Source: Actinomyces dentalis DSM 19115 (GTDB lineage: Bacteria > Actinomycetota > Actinomycetes > Actinomycetales > Actinomycetaceae). From it: a DNA stretch of 48,018 bases. Both the position numbers and the translations under genes were made by a program. Under the pieces are notes generated by a model. The model saw only the letters and a list, made by a program, of their open reading frames with translations, was not told where the DNA came from and searched no databases. This document shows, piece by piece, positions 22,833-34,199 of the stretch; the first letter of the stretch is position 1, and every line of letters begins with the position of its first letter. Location: the NCBI RefSeq assembly GCF_000429225.1, contig NZ_AUBL01000035.1, positions 1-48,018 of the forward strand. The letters are read 5' to 3'.

Positions 22833-24095
22833 TTACAGGCGCCTCCACCCGCTGCGCTCCAGGGCGTTGACGGCGTTGTTGAAGCGGGCGGAGTCTTCGT
22901 CGTCGAGCGGCCACCCCTTCTTCATGAGGCGAACGGCGTCTTCGGCGACGGCGGCGCCGCGCTCGTCGCCGAGGGCGGCGCAGGCCCGGGCGATGAGGCC
23001 CCAGACGCGCACGGCCAGGGAGGAACCGGACAGGAAGTGCATATCCGCGTCGGCCACCATGAGGACGAGGGCGTCGAGGGCCTCCCGGGCGCGTCCGAGC
23101 TCGATGAGGCAGGCCGGGCGTTCGAGCGCGGACAGATCGGGCGTAAGGCTGGAACAAGGGTGATCGTCATCGGTGGCGGCGCCCCAGCTCCACGCCCTGA
23201 GATACTCGTCGACCTCGTCGAAGGTCTTGAGGGCGCTCTCCCGCAGGGCCTCCATATTGATGGGGCCCAGAACCTCGAGGGCCTCGGCCGGGCGGCCCGC
23301 CTCGCGCAGCAGGCGGCTCAGGCGGGGCGGATCCGCCCGGCTCAGGGGCGAGCGGGCGTGTTCGCGGAGCAGGATCTCGATCGCGCCGTCGCGATCCCCG
23401 AGGGCCTCGAAAAGGCGCCCCTGGACCTGACGCGCCCGTCCGACCAGCCCGTCGCGCCGGGTTCGGCGCTCGGCCCCGGCGTTGTCGGCGTTCCCGATCC
23501 GGTTCGTCGCGGCCCCGTCCATAAGCGCCTCGGCGCGGCGGGCGGCCGCCAGTCGCTCATGGAGGCTCACGCCGATGCCGCCGCGTTCGGCCAGGTCGCA
23601 CAGGCAGTCGGCGAGCAGCTCCTCGCCCCTCTCCCCGACGCCGTCGAGCAGCCCGATGGCCCGGCGGAGGGGCTCGGCGGAGAAGCCTCCCGGACGCGCG
23701 CAGTCGGGCGCGCCGATGTAGACGTAGGGCCAGGCGGAGGACCGCAGCCGGTAGATCTCCTGAAGGGTCGCCGCCCGCTCCACCTCGGTGTCGGGCAGGA
23801 GCGGGAGGATCTCGACGATCTGGTAGAGCTCGTCGACGACGTCGTGCTCGTGGACGGGGCGGTCGGCCGGGTGGGTGGTGAGTTTGAAGGTGTCGGCCAT
23901 GAGCCTGAGGGTGTCCACGGTCAGGCGCAGCAGCGCCGGGTCGGCGGAGCCGTCGGCCAGGGCGGTGTCGATGTCGGAGCGCAGATCGAGCAGGATCGCT
24001 CTGCACTCGGGAACCTGGCCGCGATGGCAGGAGCGAGCCCGGTCCAGGCGCTCGCGCATCTGCTCCAGGGAGGGCGGGGCGAAGACATCGCTCAT
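22833..24095 (-). CDS. TPR-like helical repeat protein carried between inverted repeats
   Basis: The 420-residue soluble protein is helical throughout, with repeat-like pairs such as VQGRLFEALGDRDGAIEILL, LLREAGRPAEALEVLG and CLIELGRAREALDALVLMV, in the manner of tetratricopeptide repeats. No catalytic domain, signal peptide or membrane span is seen. Start ATG 24095 is 22 bases inside the inner right repeat arm. It is the only intact gene between the two nested inverted repeats, as a cargo gene would be. Function unknown. Proteins of this type often act as adaptors or in defence, but nothing here proves that. Confidence 0.72.
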   Translation of the reverse strand: MSDVFAPPSLEQMRERLDRARSCHRGQVPECRAILLDLRSDIDTALADGSADPALLRLTVDTLRLMADTFKLTTHPADRPVHEHDVVDELYQIVEILPLLPDTEVERAATLQEIYRLRSSAWPYVYIGAPDCARPGGFSAEPLRRAIGLLDGVGERGEELLADCLCDLAERGGIGVSLHERLAAARRAEALMDGAATNRIGNADNAGAERRTRRDGLVGRARQVQGRLFEALGDRDGAIEILLREHARSPLSRADPPRLSRLLREAGRPAEALEVLGPINMEALRESALKTFDEVDEYLRAWSWGAATDDDHPCSSLTPDLSALERPACLIELGRAREALDALVLMVADADMHFLSGSSLAVRVWGLIARACAALGDERGAAVAEDAVRLMKKGWPLDDEDSARFNNAVNALERSGWRRL

Positions 24096-24116
24096 GAGGG
24101 GATCCTAGGGCGTGTG

Positions 24117-24245
24117 CAGCGCCCACCGGGCATCGGCCGGGTCACGGCGGGCGGATGCGTCCGCACCCGTCATCCGAGGCCTTCGCCGATATCGCGATTC
24201 GATTTCGCACCGCCCGTGATGCCCCGAGGGCCTCACCCCGGCCGG
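24117..24245. repeat. Inner inverted repeat, right arm (IS 5' end, inverted)
   Basis: Inverted copy of 22247-22375. Right after it, 24268-24300 repeats the IS 3' end (CGACTTGCGCAACAC, as at 22775-22790) and then a fragment of the 20-bp array unit (GACGTGCTCACGGGT), so this side is a deleted IS copy. The gene-free stretch 24096-24791 is filled by this arm, the outer arm and G+C-rich sequence without recognisable content. Confidence 0.85.
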
Positions 24246-24457
24246 CACGCCACGCCGCCCCCACCCGACTTGCGCAACACGCCCTGATAGACGTGCTCAC
24301 GGGTCGGCCGGTGCGCCCGGTGCGGTCGGGGAGGGACGGGACGAGGACCGGGACCGCGACGACCCCGAGCCGACTCCCGGACGGGCGCGGGCCGAGCGTT
24401 CGTGCCGGGCGGCGGCTGGCCCGTTGCCGGGGCCCTCCCGGACATGCGCCAGCCGGG

Positions 24458-24626
24458 CCCGGCTTGCGTAATGCGAGCCCGGCGCAACACAATCCACCCC
24501 GCCTCGCGCCGTGCGAGCTCAGCGCGACGGAATCCATCTGCGCTCGATTCTCGCGAGCCCGCCTGGCACGATGCGAGCTGAGGTGACATCACCAATTCGA
24601 CTCCCCCGGGGGCGAAGACGCGCAGG
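24458..24626. repeat. Outer inverted repeat, right arm (169 bp)
   Basis: Inverted copy of 21686-21853. Contains AGGTGACATCACCA and CTCCCCCGGGGG, also found past the narI remnant at 13129-13192. A further GACTCCCCCGGG motif follows at 24659. Confidence 0.85.
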
Positions 24627-24791
24627 GCGGCCAGGACGACGACGGGAACAGGGGAACCGACTCCCCCGGGCGGGGTACGCCGGCGGACGGCGCGCCGGGT
24701 CCCGGGCCGCGTCCTCGCCTCCCGAGGCGGGGCGCGCAGGGAACGGCGGAGGGCCCGGAACGGCCGGGGCCGGCCAGGAGGGGGCCGCCCG

Positions 24792-26036
24792 CTACCGGCG
24801 CTGGTCCCGGCGGCGCCCGGGCGGCGTCAGCAGCCGGCGGAAGGAGTCCACCCGCGCGCGGCGCCGGGCGACCTCGGCGGTATCGGGCCCTGCGACGGTA
24901 TCGGGCCCCGTCCCCGCGGCGGGGTGCGGCTTCCCGGCTCCGCCGCCGACATCCGACCCGCCGCCCGGCGGCCCGCCGCCCGGTGCGGCGGCCCACTCGT
25001 CCAGGGCGCAGTCGAGAGCCCCGGCCTCGTGAGTGCAGCCGCGCGGGCAGTCCCGCGCCACCTCGGCCAGGTCCGCGAATCCGCGCAGGACGTCGGCCGG
25101 GCTCACGTGCGCGACCCCGAAGGAGCGCACCCCCGGGGTGTCGATGACCCACCCGCCGTCCGGCAGCTCCAGGGCCTGGAGGCTGGTGGAGGTGTGGCGG
25201 CCGCGCCCGGTGACCTCGTTGACCCGCCCGGTCGCCCGGCCCGCCCCGGGCACGAGGGCGTTGATGAGCGTCGACTTGCCGACCCCCGAGTGCCCCACGA
25301 ACACGCTCGTGCGCCCCGCAATGGCCTGGCGCACGGCCTCGACGCCGTCATCCTGCCCGCCCGACGGGGCGCCGCCGTCCCCCCGCGGGGCGCCGTCGTC
25401 CCCCCGCGGGGCGCCGTCGTCCTGCCGCGGCATGGCGCCGTCCTCCCGCGCGGCGTTCAGGCGCGTGGCCAGTGAGGGCACCCCGAGCGGCTCGTAGAGG
25501 GCCAGGAGCGGGGCGGCGTCGGCCAGGTCCGACTTGGTCAGGATCAGCAGCGGCTCCATGCCGGCGTCGTAGGCGGCCACGAGGTAGCGGTCGATCATGC
25601 GCGGGCGCGGCGTCGGGTCGGCCACCGCGGTGACGATGACGAGCAGGTCGGCGTTGGCGACCACGGGCCTTTCGGCGCCGGCGGCCTCGCCGTCCTCGGC
25701 GCTGCGGCGCAGCAGCGTGCGGCGGGGTTCGATGCGCACCATGCGGGCCAGCGTGCCGCTGCGCCCGGAGACGTCCCCGACGACGGCGACCCGGTCCCCG
25801 ACGACCACCTTGCCGCGCCCCAGCTCGCGGGCCTTCATGGCGGTGATGTCGCCGGTCCCGTCGCGGGTGGGGGCGGGGTCGGCCAGGCGGATGCGGTAGT
25901 GGCCGCGGTCGATGCGGGTGACCGTGCCGATGGCGGCGTCGGCGTGGGCGGGGCGCTGCTTGGTGCGCGGGCGCGACCCGCGGCCGGGGCGGATGCGCAC
26001 GCGGGGGTCGTCGGTGCCGGTGTCGCGCCGCGTCAT
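24792..26036 (-). CDS. rsgA: Small ribosomal subunit biogenesis GTPase RsgA
   Basis: 414 residues. RsgA binds the 30S subunit late in assembly and leaves after GTP hydrolysis. An OB-fold N-terminus (35-115) is followed by a circularly permuted G domain: G4 TKSD (167-170), then G1 GHSGVGKST (248-256), then G3 DTPGVR (299). A zinc site (C330, C334, H336, C343) precedes the C-terminal helices. Two oddities: residues 201-231 are a repeat-encoded insertion in the G domain (three DDGAPRG-like units), and a Gly/Pro-rich stretch (352-385) splits the C-terminal region. ATG 26036 overlaps the aroA stop by ATGA. Confidence 0.93.
   Translation of the reverse strand: MTRRDTGTDDPRVRIRPGRGSRPRTKQRPAHADAAIGTVTRIDRGHYRIRLADPAPTRDGTGDITAMKARELGRGKVVVGDRVAVVGDVSGRSGTLARMVRIEPRRTLLRRSAEDGEAAGAERPVVANADLLVIVTAVADPTPRPRMIDRYLVAAYDAGMEPLLILTKSDLADAAPLLALYEPLGVPSLATRLNAAREDGAMPRQDDGAPRGDDGAPRGDGGAPSGGQDDGVEAVRQAIAGRTSVFVGHSGVGKSTLINALVPGAGRATGRVNEVTGRGRHTSTSLQALELPDGGWVIDTPGVRSFGVAHVSPADVLRGFADLAEVARDCPRGCTHEAGALDCALDEWAAAPGGGPPGGGSDVGGGAGKPHPAAGTGPDTVAGPDTAEVARRRARVDSFRRLLTPPGRRRDQRR
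25366..25428. repeat. Three 21-bp tandem units inside rsgA
   Basis: Units at 25366-25386, 25387-25407 and 25408-25428 (GGGGCGCCGTCGTCCCCC core) differ at a few bases and keep the reading frame, each adding seven residues to RsgA. Copy number could change by slippage without breaking the gene. Confidence 0.85.
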
Positions 26037-27597
26037 GAACGGCCCTCCGTCCCGGTGGCGGGACCGGGGCCGACGGCGCCGGCGGGATCGGCTCCGGCCG
26101 TCCCCACCGGCCCGCCATTCGCAAGACGGGGGCTCCTCCCGTCCCGCCGGCCGCCCGGGCGCCTCAGAAGGTCGGCCCACAGATCCGGGAAGCCGGGGAG
26201 GGTCTTGGAGGTGCACTCCACGTCGTCGAGGCGGATTCCGGGCACGGCGAGCCCGACGACGGCGGCGAAGGTCGCCATGCGGTGGTCGGCGTGGGCTCGC
26301 AGCAGCGCCGGGCGCAGCCGCCCGCCCGCGGGCAGGGCGCCGATCTCGATCCCGTCCCGCGTCTGGCGCGCGAGGCCGCCGATCCGGGTGATCTCGGCGA
26401 CCAGGGCCGCCAGGCGGTCGGTCTCGTGCCCGCGCAGGTGAGCGATGCCGGTCAGCCGGCTGGAGCGGCCGTGCGCCGAGGCGACGACGGCCAGGGCCGC
26501 CAGGACGGGGACGAGCTCCCCGACGGCGGACAGGTCCGCGTCGATTCCGCGCAGAGCCCCCGCCCCGGCGGCGCGCACCACGAGCGCGCCGGCGCCGTCG
26601 GCCCCGGCGCGCAGCTCGACGTCGGCGCCCAGGCGCGCCAGCAGCCCGCGCCAGGCGTCCCCGCCCTGCGTGGTGGCGAGGGGCCAGCGGGGCACGTGCA
26701 CCCGGCCGCCCGCGACGAGGGCGGCGGCGAGGAAGGGCCCGGCATTGGACAGGTCCGGCTCGATCGCCGCCTCGCCGCCGGCCGGGCGGCCGGGCCGGAC
26801 CGTCCAGGTGCGCCGGCCCTCGGGGGCGCCCGGATCGGGCTCGACGACGTCGACGCCGCGCTCGCGCAGGGCGGCCACCGTCATGGCCACGTGCGGCAGG
26901 GAGGGGACGCGCCCGGTGGGGGTGACGGCCAGGCCGCCGGGCAGCAGGGGGCCCAGCAGCAGCAGGGCGGACAGGAACTGGGAGGAGCCGGAGGCGTCGA
27001 CGGACACCCGGTGCGGGGAGAGCCCCCGGGCGGGGCCGTCCGGGCGGGCAGTGGGGCCGCAAGGCCGGGCGGCCGACCCCGCCGGCCGGCGCAGGGCGCC
27101 GCCGCCCGGCCCGACCCGCACCGGCAGGCGCCCGGGCTCTCCCAGGTGGACGACCTCCGCGCCCAGCGACGCCAGGGCGTCGAGGAGCGGGCCGAGCGGG
27201 CGAGCGCGGCCAGCGGCGGGACGAAGCGCATGACGGTGCCGGCCAGGCCGACGTCCACGCGCCCGGCGCCGTCCGCGCCCGCCTCCACGTGCAGGGGCAG
27301 CGGGGCGGGGCGCACGCGCAGGCGGGCGGGATCGGCGCCGAGCTCCTCGAAGCGGGCGCCCAGCGCGGCCAGGGCCGCCAGCATGAGCTCGGTGTCGCGG
27401 GCGCGCAGGACGCCGGTCAGCGTCGTCGGATCCTTGGCGACGGCGGCCAGGAACAGGGCCCGGGCGGTCAGGGACTTCGAACCGGGCAGGTCCACGACGG
27501 CGTCCAGGGGCCCGTCCGGCACCGGCGCGGACCAGGGGCGGGGCGGGTCGGCCGGGCCCGCGTGCGCACGGCGCCCGGGCGCGGAGCACTCGCTCAC
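26033..27597 (-). pseudogene. aroA: EPSP synthase AroA with an internal deletion and frameshift
   Basis: AroA joins shikimate-3-phosphate and phosphoenolpyruvate in aromatic amino acid synthesis. From GTG 27597 the frame gives [17 protein letters not shown] and [17 protein letters not shown], then family sequence stops. It resumes in another frame at [17 protein letters not shown] and continues normally through [23 protein letters not shown] and RAHADHRMA to the stop at 26033. The junction is near 27190-27204. About 12-15 residues that normally link the two parts, including the conserved (V)x(F/L)DGD segment, are absent. Either the gene is broken or the sequence has an error here. It lies between icd (10-base gap) and rsgA (ATGA overlap). 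Confidence 0.85.
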
Positions 27598-27607
27598 GGC
27601 CGCCGCC

Positions 27608-29833
<2,226 letters not shown>

Positions 29834-29978
29834 GGGCGTCTCCTCGGGTGACTCGGTGACCTGATGCCGCCACCCTACCGTGTGACCTGAATCCTAGGTG
29901 CGCGGCGTCCGCGCCGCCGGGCCTCAGACCCTGCCGCAGGCGATGGGCCCGCCGGACCGGAGCCGCGCCGCCGGTGCC

Positions 29979-30470
29979 TCAGCCCCTCGCCGCGGCGCTG
30001 CTGTAGGCGGCCGCCATCGCCTCGCGCTGACGGCGGCTGTTCCTGATCCGCCAGCCCAGGGAGGGGCGGCCCCCGCGGTCGACGGCGGCCAGGAGGAGGC
30101 CAGCGCCCACGGCCCCGCCCCGGACGAGCCCGGAGACGGCCTCCGCGCGGGCGGCGGCGTCCTCGATCGCCCACACGGGGTTGTTGACCAGGGTCAGGGG
30201 CAGGTTGAGGGCGGCGAGCACGACGGCGCTCGAGCGCGGAGCGGCGCCGGTGGCCAGGCCGATCCCGGCCGCGACGCTCACGGCCCCCGTGGCGCGGGTG
30301 AGCATGACGGCGTCGGAGGTCAGGACCGGGGGCGCGCCCGCCTTCTCCAGCGTTGGCAGGACCCTCTCCAGCTTCTCCACGTGGCGCGAGGGGTGCAGGA
30401 CGGCGTCGAGGCCGTCGATGATGAAGGGGGCGGCGAGCATGGGGCGGACGACGCGGCGCAGAAGACTCAT
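29979..30470 (-). CDS. DoxX-family membrane protein
   Basis: 163 residues with four hydrophobic helices. MSLLRRVVRPMLAAPFIIDGLDAVLHP is the DoxX N-terminus (conserved R-P-x-L-A-x-x-F-I-x-x-G), followed by ATGAVSVAAGIGLATG and ALNLPLTLVNNPVWAI. ATG 30470 gives this start; the frame stays open 14 codons further but without membrane character. DoxX proteins sit in the inner membrane and have been tied to redox or thiol stress in actinobacteria, which would suit the nearby sigR-rsrA pair, although the exact role is unsettled. Confidence 0.82.
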   Translation of the reverse strand: MSLLRRVVRPMLAAPFIIDGLDAVLHPSRHVEKLERVLPTLEKAGAPPVLTSDAVMLTRATGAVSVAAGIGLATGAAPRSSAVVLAALNLPLTLVNNPVWAIEDAAARAEAVSGLVRGGAVGAGLLLAAVDRGGRPSLGWRIRNSRRQREAMAAAYSSAAARG

Positions 30471-30637
30471 GGGCCCATCTTCGCCCACCGCGGCGCTCGC
30501 GGCCAGCACCATCGGCGCGGCGGGTCAGGGCCGCCCCCGGTTTCCAATTCCCGGCGGCGTTCCCCGAGTCCCGCGAGTCTTGGCCGGAACGGGTCCCGGC
30601 TCCCGGCGCCCCCGGCTCCCGGCCGGGACGGATCCCC

Positions 30638-31381
30638 TCAGTGGTCGATGACGAAATTGCTCGTGCTGAACCCGCTGCCCGTCCACGTCAGGTCCAGGTG
30701 GCCGATGCCCGTCGAGCACAGGTGGCAGTTCTGGTCCCCGGGGGCCTCCTGGTTGACCCAGTCGAGGTGGACGCTCTGGCCCGACACTCTCAGCGCGGTG
30801 ATGATGGCGGCCTCCGCCCCCGAGTTGACCTCGCGCATCTCCTGCGCGCCCGCCAGGGTCAGGCCGCTCGTGTAGGCCGCGATCACCGTGTGGAAGAGGT
30901 CCTTGTTCTCGGCGTGGCACTCCAGGGGCACCAGGGTGAGGGGGCCCGACGCCGTGTCCATGACGGATACCGGGTGGCGGATGTAGACGAACGTGTTCGC
31001 CCCCGAGGAGCCCAGGGCCGCGGCCCGGCCCTGCGAGAAGGTGGCGGAGCCGTCGCCGGCGATGCAGCCCTTGGGGACGGGGAGGGTCGCGTTCGTCAAG
31101 TCGGGGGCGCCGGGGGCGTCGGCCGAGGCCGGGGCCGGGCCCGCCGGGCGCGAGGTCGGCGGGCCCGGGGCCTGCGCGGTGGCGCCGCCGGGGCGCTCCG
31201 CGTCGGAATCGGAGGCGTGCGCGGACCGGGTCTCCGTCCGCGGGGCCGCGGAGGAGGCCGCCGCCGGGGCCGCGTCGTCGTTCTCCGAGCCCCCGGTTGT
31301 GGAGCAGGAGCTCGCCATCGCCAGGGCGAGCACCGCGATGACGCTCATGATCGTCGTGACCGGGTGAGGGTGTCGAGGCAT
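30638..31381 (-). CDS. Secreted lipoprotein, unknown function
   Basis: 247 residues: a signal ([15 protein letters not shown], lipid-modified Cys expected in ASSC), a long Ala/Pro/Ser/Thr-rich linker (30-95) and a C-terminal domain of about 145 residues with four cysteines (KGCIAG, ECHAEN, QNCHLC) ending in [14 protein letters not shown]. The CHLC pair may bind metal or form a disulfide. It starts 76 bases after the kinase gene stop and is likely in its operon, making it a possible partner or target of the kinase's outer domain. I recognise no family. Confidence 0.7.
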   Translation of the reverse strand: MPRHPHPVTTIMSVIAVLALAMASSCSTTGGSENDDAAPAAASSAAPRTETRSAHASDSDAERPGGATAQAPGPPTSRPAGPAPASADAPGAPDLTNATLPVPKGCIAGDGSATFSQGRAAALGSSGANTFVYIRHPVSVMDTASGPLTLVPLECHAENKDLFHTVIAAYTSGLTLAGAQEMREVNSGAEAAIITALRVSGQSVHLDWVNQEAPGDQNCHLCSTGIGHLDLTWTGSGFSTSNFVIDH

Positions 31382-31457
31382 GACTGGCTCATTCCTGGGG
31401 AGTCGGGGAGCGACGGCCGGGGAGCGGGGAGGCTGTTCCCGGGCCTGCGCTCGCGGG

Positions 31458-33116
31458 CTACTGGAAACTGATCGAATCGATCCGGGCCGGTTCCGCTCCG
31501 GGCTCGAACACGAGCACCGCCGTCGGACAGGAACCGCTCTGGCAGGAGAACCTCACCTGGCAGGAGAATCGGCCCTCCTCGTCCCCCGAGCCGGCGGCCG
31601 CGGCGTCGGGGGCGCAATTGTCGACGGAGTAGGAGGCCGAGGCGCTGCGGACGATGTACTCGCGCGCGCTCTGGTACCCGGTGACCGGGGCGACGCCCTC
31701 CAGCTGCTGGCGCGCCTGCAGGCTCGTCCGGTTCCAGACGTCCACCTCGTCGGCCATGACGAGCGACTGGATGAGGCCGCCGGCCGCCGTCTGCGCCGCC
31801 CTGCTCCCCGCCGCCGAGTCGACCGCGCCCCGGGAGGCCCTGTCCCCGGCGGCCTCCTCCCGGGAGGTCTCGTCCCGACCGGCCTGCGCGCCCTCCTCGG
31901 CGGACGGATCCGCGTGTCTCCGGGGCGTCTTCGACGTCGTCGAGGTCGCGCCGTCCCGGGTCCCCAGCAGGTGGTAGACGCCCGCGCCCCCGCCGACCAC
32001 GCCGATCACCAGCGCCAGGACCAGCAGCAGCGCCGCGAGCGCGGGCCGTCGTCCCCGCCCTCGCTCCTGCCGCGGCGGGGCGGGGTCCGCCGGTGGCGGC
32101 ACGGGGCCCGTGGCGGTCGTGTCCGACGGCGCGGGCGGCTGGACGCTCAGCTGGATGCTCGGCCGGCCGCCCGCCGGTGCGGGGGCGCCCGGCGCGTTCA
32201 GCGGGGCGATCACGGTCTGGGCGCCCTCCCGGTCGGGCAGGGGAGAGGCCGCGGGCGGCTCGGTGAGCGTCGGGGCCGCGGGCCGCCCCGCCAGCGCCGT
32301 CGTCAGGGGGGCCAGTGTCTGGTAGACCTCGAGGACCGAGGGGCGCTTGGCGGGATCCTTGTCCAGCATTCTGCTGATGAGGTCCCACAGCGGATCCGGG
32401 ATCCCCGCGGGGCGCCCGGGGGCCATCTGGGAGTGCATCTTGACGAGGTAGGCGGGGCTGCCGACGAAGGGCGGCACCCCGCAGGCGAGCTGATACAGGA
32501 CGATCCCCAGGGCGTAGACGTCCTTGGCCGGGGACGGGGGGACTCCGGCGCCGGCCTCCGGGGCCATGTACACGAGCGTCCCCATTCCCACCGCCGTGCG
32601 GGTCGCCGCCGTCGAGTCGCAGATTCTCGCGATGCCGAAGTCCGCTATCTTCGGCGTCCCCGGGGTTGTGGACGAGTCGATGAGGATGTTGGCGGGCTTG
32701 ATGTCCCCGTGCACCACGCCCGCGGCGTGCACCGCCCCGACGCCCGCCGCTATATTGGCGCCCAGGTAGGCGATCATCGCCGGTTCGAGGGCGCCGCGGG
32801 ACCGGATGAGATCGTCGAGGTCCCCGCCGTCGACGTAGTCCATGACGAGTCCGAGCGTGCCGTTCTCGGCGACGATGTCGTGCACCTCGATGACGTTCGG
32901 ACTCGTGATCCTCCTCAGGGTCTCGCGCTCCCTGAGGAAGGCGTCCACCACGCCGGGCTCGGAGGTGAGGTCGCGGCGCAGGATCTTGAAGGCCAGGGGC
33001 TGGTCGGAGTCCTCCTTGCGCCCCTTCCACACCGTGCCCTGGACGCCGGAGCCGATCACCTCGTCGAGGATGTAGGCGCTTCCGAGACGTCGCTGGGGTT
33101 CGGGGGAGGCGGGCAT
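31458..33116 (-). CDS. Transmembrane serine/threonine protein kinase
   Basis: 552 residues in the PknB plan. The kinase domain (about 16-275) has the glycine loop [11 protein letters not shown] (22-32), Lys44, catalytic HGDIKPAN (His136, Asp138, Asn143; Gly replaces the usual Arg), DFG at 159 and APE at 185. A Pro-rich juxtamembrane part leads to one span ([19 protein letters not shown], about 358-382), then a 170-residue outer domain with four cysteines near the end and no PASTA repeats. ATG 33116 has AGGAG upstream. In related bacteria such kinases act on the FHA protein that controls Kgd; no FHA gene is visible here. Confidence 0.92.
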   Translation of the reverse strand: MPASPEPQRRLGSAYILDEVIGSGVQGTVWKGRKEDSDQPLAFKILRRDLTSEPGVVDAFLRERETLRRITSPNVIEVHDIVAENGTLGLVMDYVDGGDLDDLIRSRGALEPAMIAYLGANIAAGVGAVHAAGVVHGDIKPANILIDSSTTPGTPKIADFGIARICDSTAATRTAVGMGTLVYMAPEAGAGVPPSPAKDVYALGIVLYQLACGVPPFVGSPAYLVKMHSQMAPGRPAGIPDPLWDLISRMLDKDPAKRPSVLEVYQTLAPLTTALAGRPAAPTLTEPPAASPLPDREGAQTVIAPLNAPGAPAPAGGRPSIQLSVQPPAPSDTTATGPVPPPADPAPPRQERGRGRRPALAALLLVLALVIGVVGGGAGVYHLLGTRDGATSTTSKTPRRHADPSAEEGAQAGRDETSREEAAGDRASRGAVDSAAGSRAAQTAAGGLIQSLVMADEVDVWNRTSLQARQQLEGVAPVTGYQSAREYIVRSASASYSVDNCAPDAAAAGSGDEEGRFSCQVRFSCQSGSCPTAVLVFEPGAEPARIDSISFQ

Positions 33117-33295
33117 GTGAGCTCCTGGGACTCGGGAGACGGGGGGATGCGGGAGGACGACGAGAACCCGCTGGCAGTCTACCAGAGCGCGCCAGCGGGC
33201 CCCGGTCGGGGCGGCGCCCGGCGGACGGGCCCCGGCCGGGGCGGGCGAGCGCGGGGCGGGCGGCGGAATCGGGCGGGCGGCGCGCCCGGCCAGCG

Positions 33296-33324
33296 GGGAA
33301 CAAGACGCCGCCCGCCGCGGTTAC
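33296..33324 (+). promoter_or_regulatory. SigR-type promoter (GGGAAC-N18-GTT) upstream of sigR
   Basis: GGGAAC ends at 33301 and GTT starts at 33320, 18 bases apart, matching the promoter consensus of SigR/SigH-group factors. Transcription would begin near 33330, next to ATG 33333, which is in frame with sigR and would add 51 residues. Autoregulation from such a promoter is the rule for sigR in Streptomyces. Confidence 0.65.
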
Positions 33325-33471
33325 AGGGCCTGATGATGACGTGCATGCAGTCTCCGACGTCGGCCCGTGCGGTTATGACCCCCATGAGCTCCGGCCCGCC
33401 CTCCGGGCCGGGCCCGCTCCGTTCCCCGGCCGGGCCCCGGAGAGTCGGGGCGGCCGGGCCGGGGCACCGGC

Positions 33472-33477
33472 TAGGCT
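33472..33477 (+). promoter_or_regulatory. sigR: -10 element (TAGGCT) for the short sigR form
   Basis: TAGGCT lies eight bases before ATG 33486, so a transcript starting at the usual distance would be leaderless. No convincing -35 is visible. It could serve as the housekeeping promoter beside the SigR-type promoter at 33296. Confidence 0.4.
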
Positions 33478-33485
33478 CATGGCCG

Positions 33486-34199
33486 ATGACGTACCCCGAC
33501 ACCCCCACAAGGACCGATCAGCCCCGCAACGCCCGCGGCGAGAGCGATCTCGCCGAGATCATCGACCCCGACGGCGAGGCCGACGAGGCCGGCGCGGAGA
33601 TCGACCGCAGCCCCGCCGGGGAGACGGAGGGGGAGCGCTCGGCCCGTTTCGAGGCGGACGCCCTGCCCTACCTCGATCAGCTCTACGGCGCCGCCCTGCG
33701 CATGACCCGCAACCCGGCGGACGCCGAGGACCTCGTCCAGGACGCCTACGCCAAGGCCTACGCGTCCTTCCACCAGTACCGTCCGGGCACGAACCTCAAG
33801 GCCTGGCTGTACCGGATCCTGACGAACACGTTCATCAACTCCTACCGCAAGAAGCAGCGCGAGCCGCTCCAGTCCGACGCCGACGCCGTCGAGGACTGGC
33901 AGTTGCACCGCGCCGCCTCCCACGACTCGGTGGGCCTGCCCAGCGCGGAGCACCTCGCCCTGGATCTGCTCCCGGACGAGGAGATCAAGGCGGCCCTCGG
34001 AGAGCTGAGCGAGGACCGGCGCCTGGCCGTCTACCTGGCCGACGTCGAGGGCTTCTCCTACAAGGAGATCGCCGAGATCATGGACACCCCCATCGGCACG
34101 GTCATGTCGCGGCTGCACCGGGGGCGCCGCCAGTTGCGCGAGCTGCTGGCCGACCACGCCCGCCAGCTGGGCTACGCCACGGACGAGGAGAAGAAGTGA
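33486..34199 (+). CDS. sigR: ECF sigma factor of the SigR/SigH group (thiol stress)
   Basis: 237 residues from ATG 33486. Region 2 reads [53 protein letters not shown], and region 4 is [44 protein letters not shown], with SigR-type wording ([20 protein letters not shown]). It directs RNA polymerase to genes for thiol-redox and proteolytic stress when released by RsrA, encoded next with a TGATG overlap. No ribosome site precedes ATG 33486. In-frame ATGs at 33333, 33336, 33345, 33375 and 33384 could give N-terminally longer forms, as with the unstable longer isoform of Streptomyces SigR. Confidence 0.92.
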   Translation: MTYPDTPTRTDQPRNARGESDLAEIIDPDGEADEAGAEIDRSPAGETEGERSARFEADALPYLDQLYGAALRMTRNPADAEDLVQDAYAKAYASFHQYRPGTNLKAWLYRILTNTFINSYRKKQREPLQSDADAVEDWQLHRAASHDSVGLPSAEHLALDLLPDEEIKAALGELSEDRRLAVYLADVEGFSYKEIAEIMDTPIGTVMSRLHRGRRQLRELLADHARQLGYATDEEKK

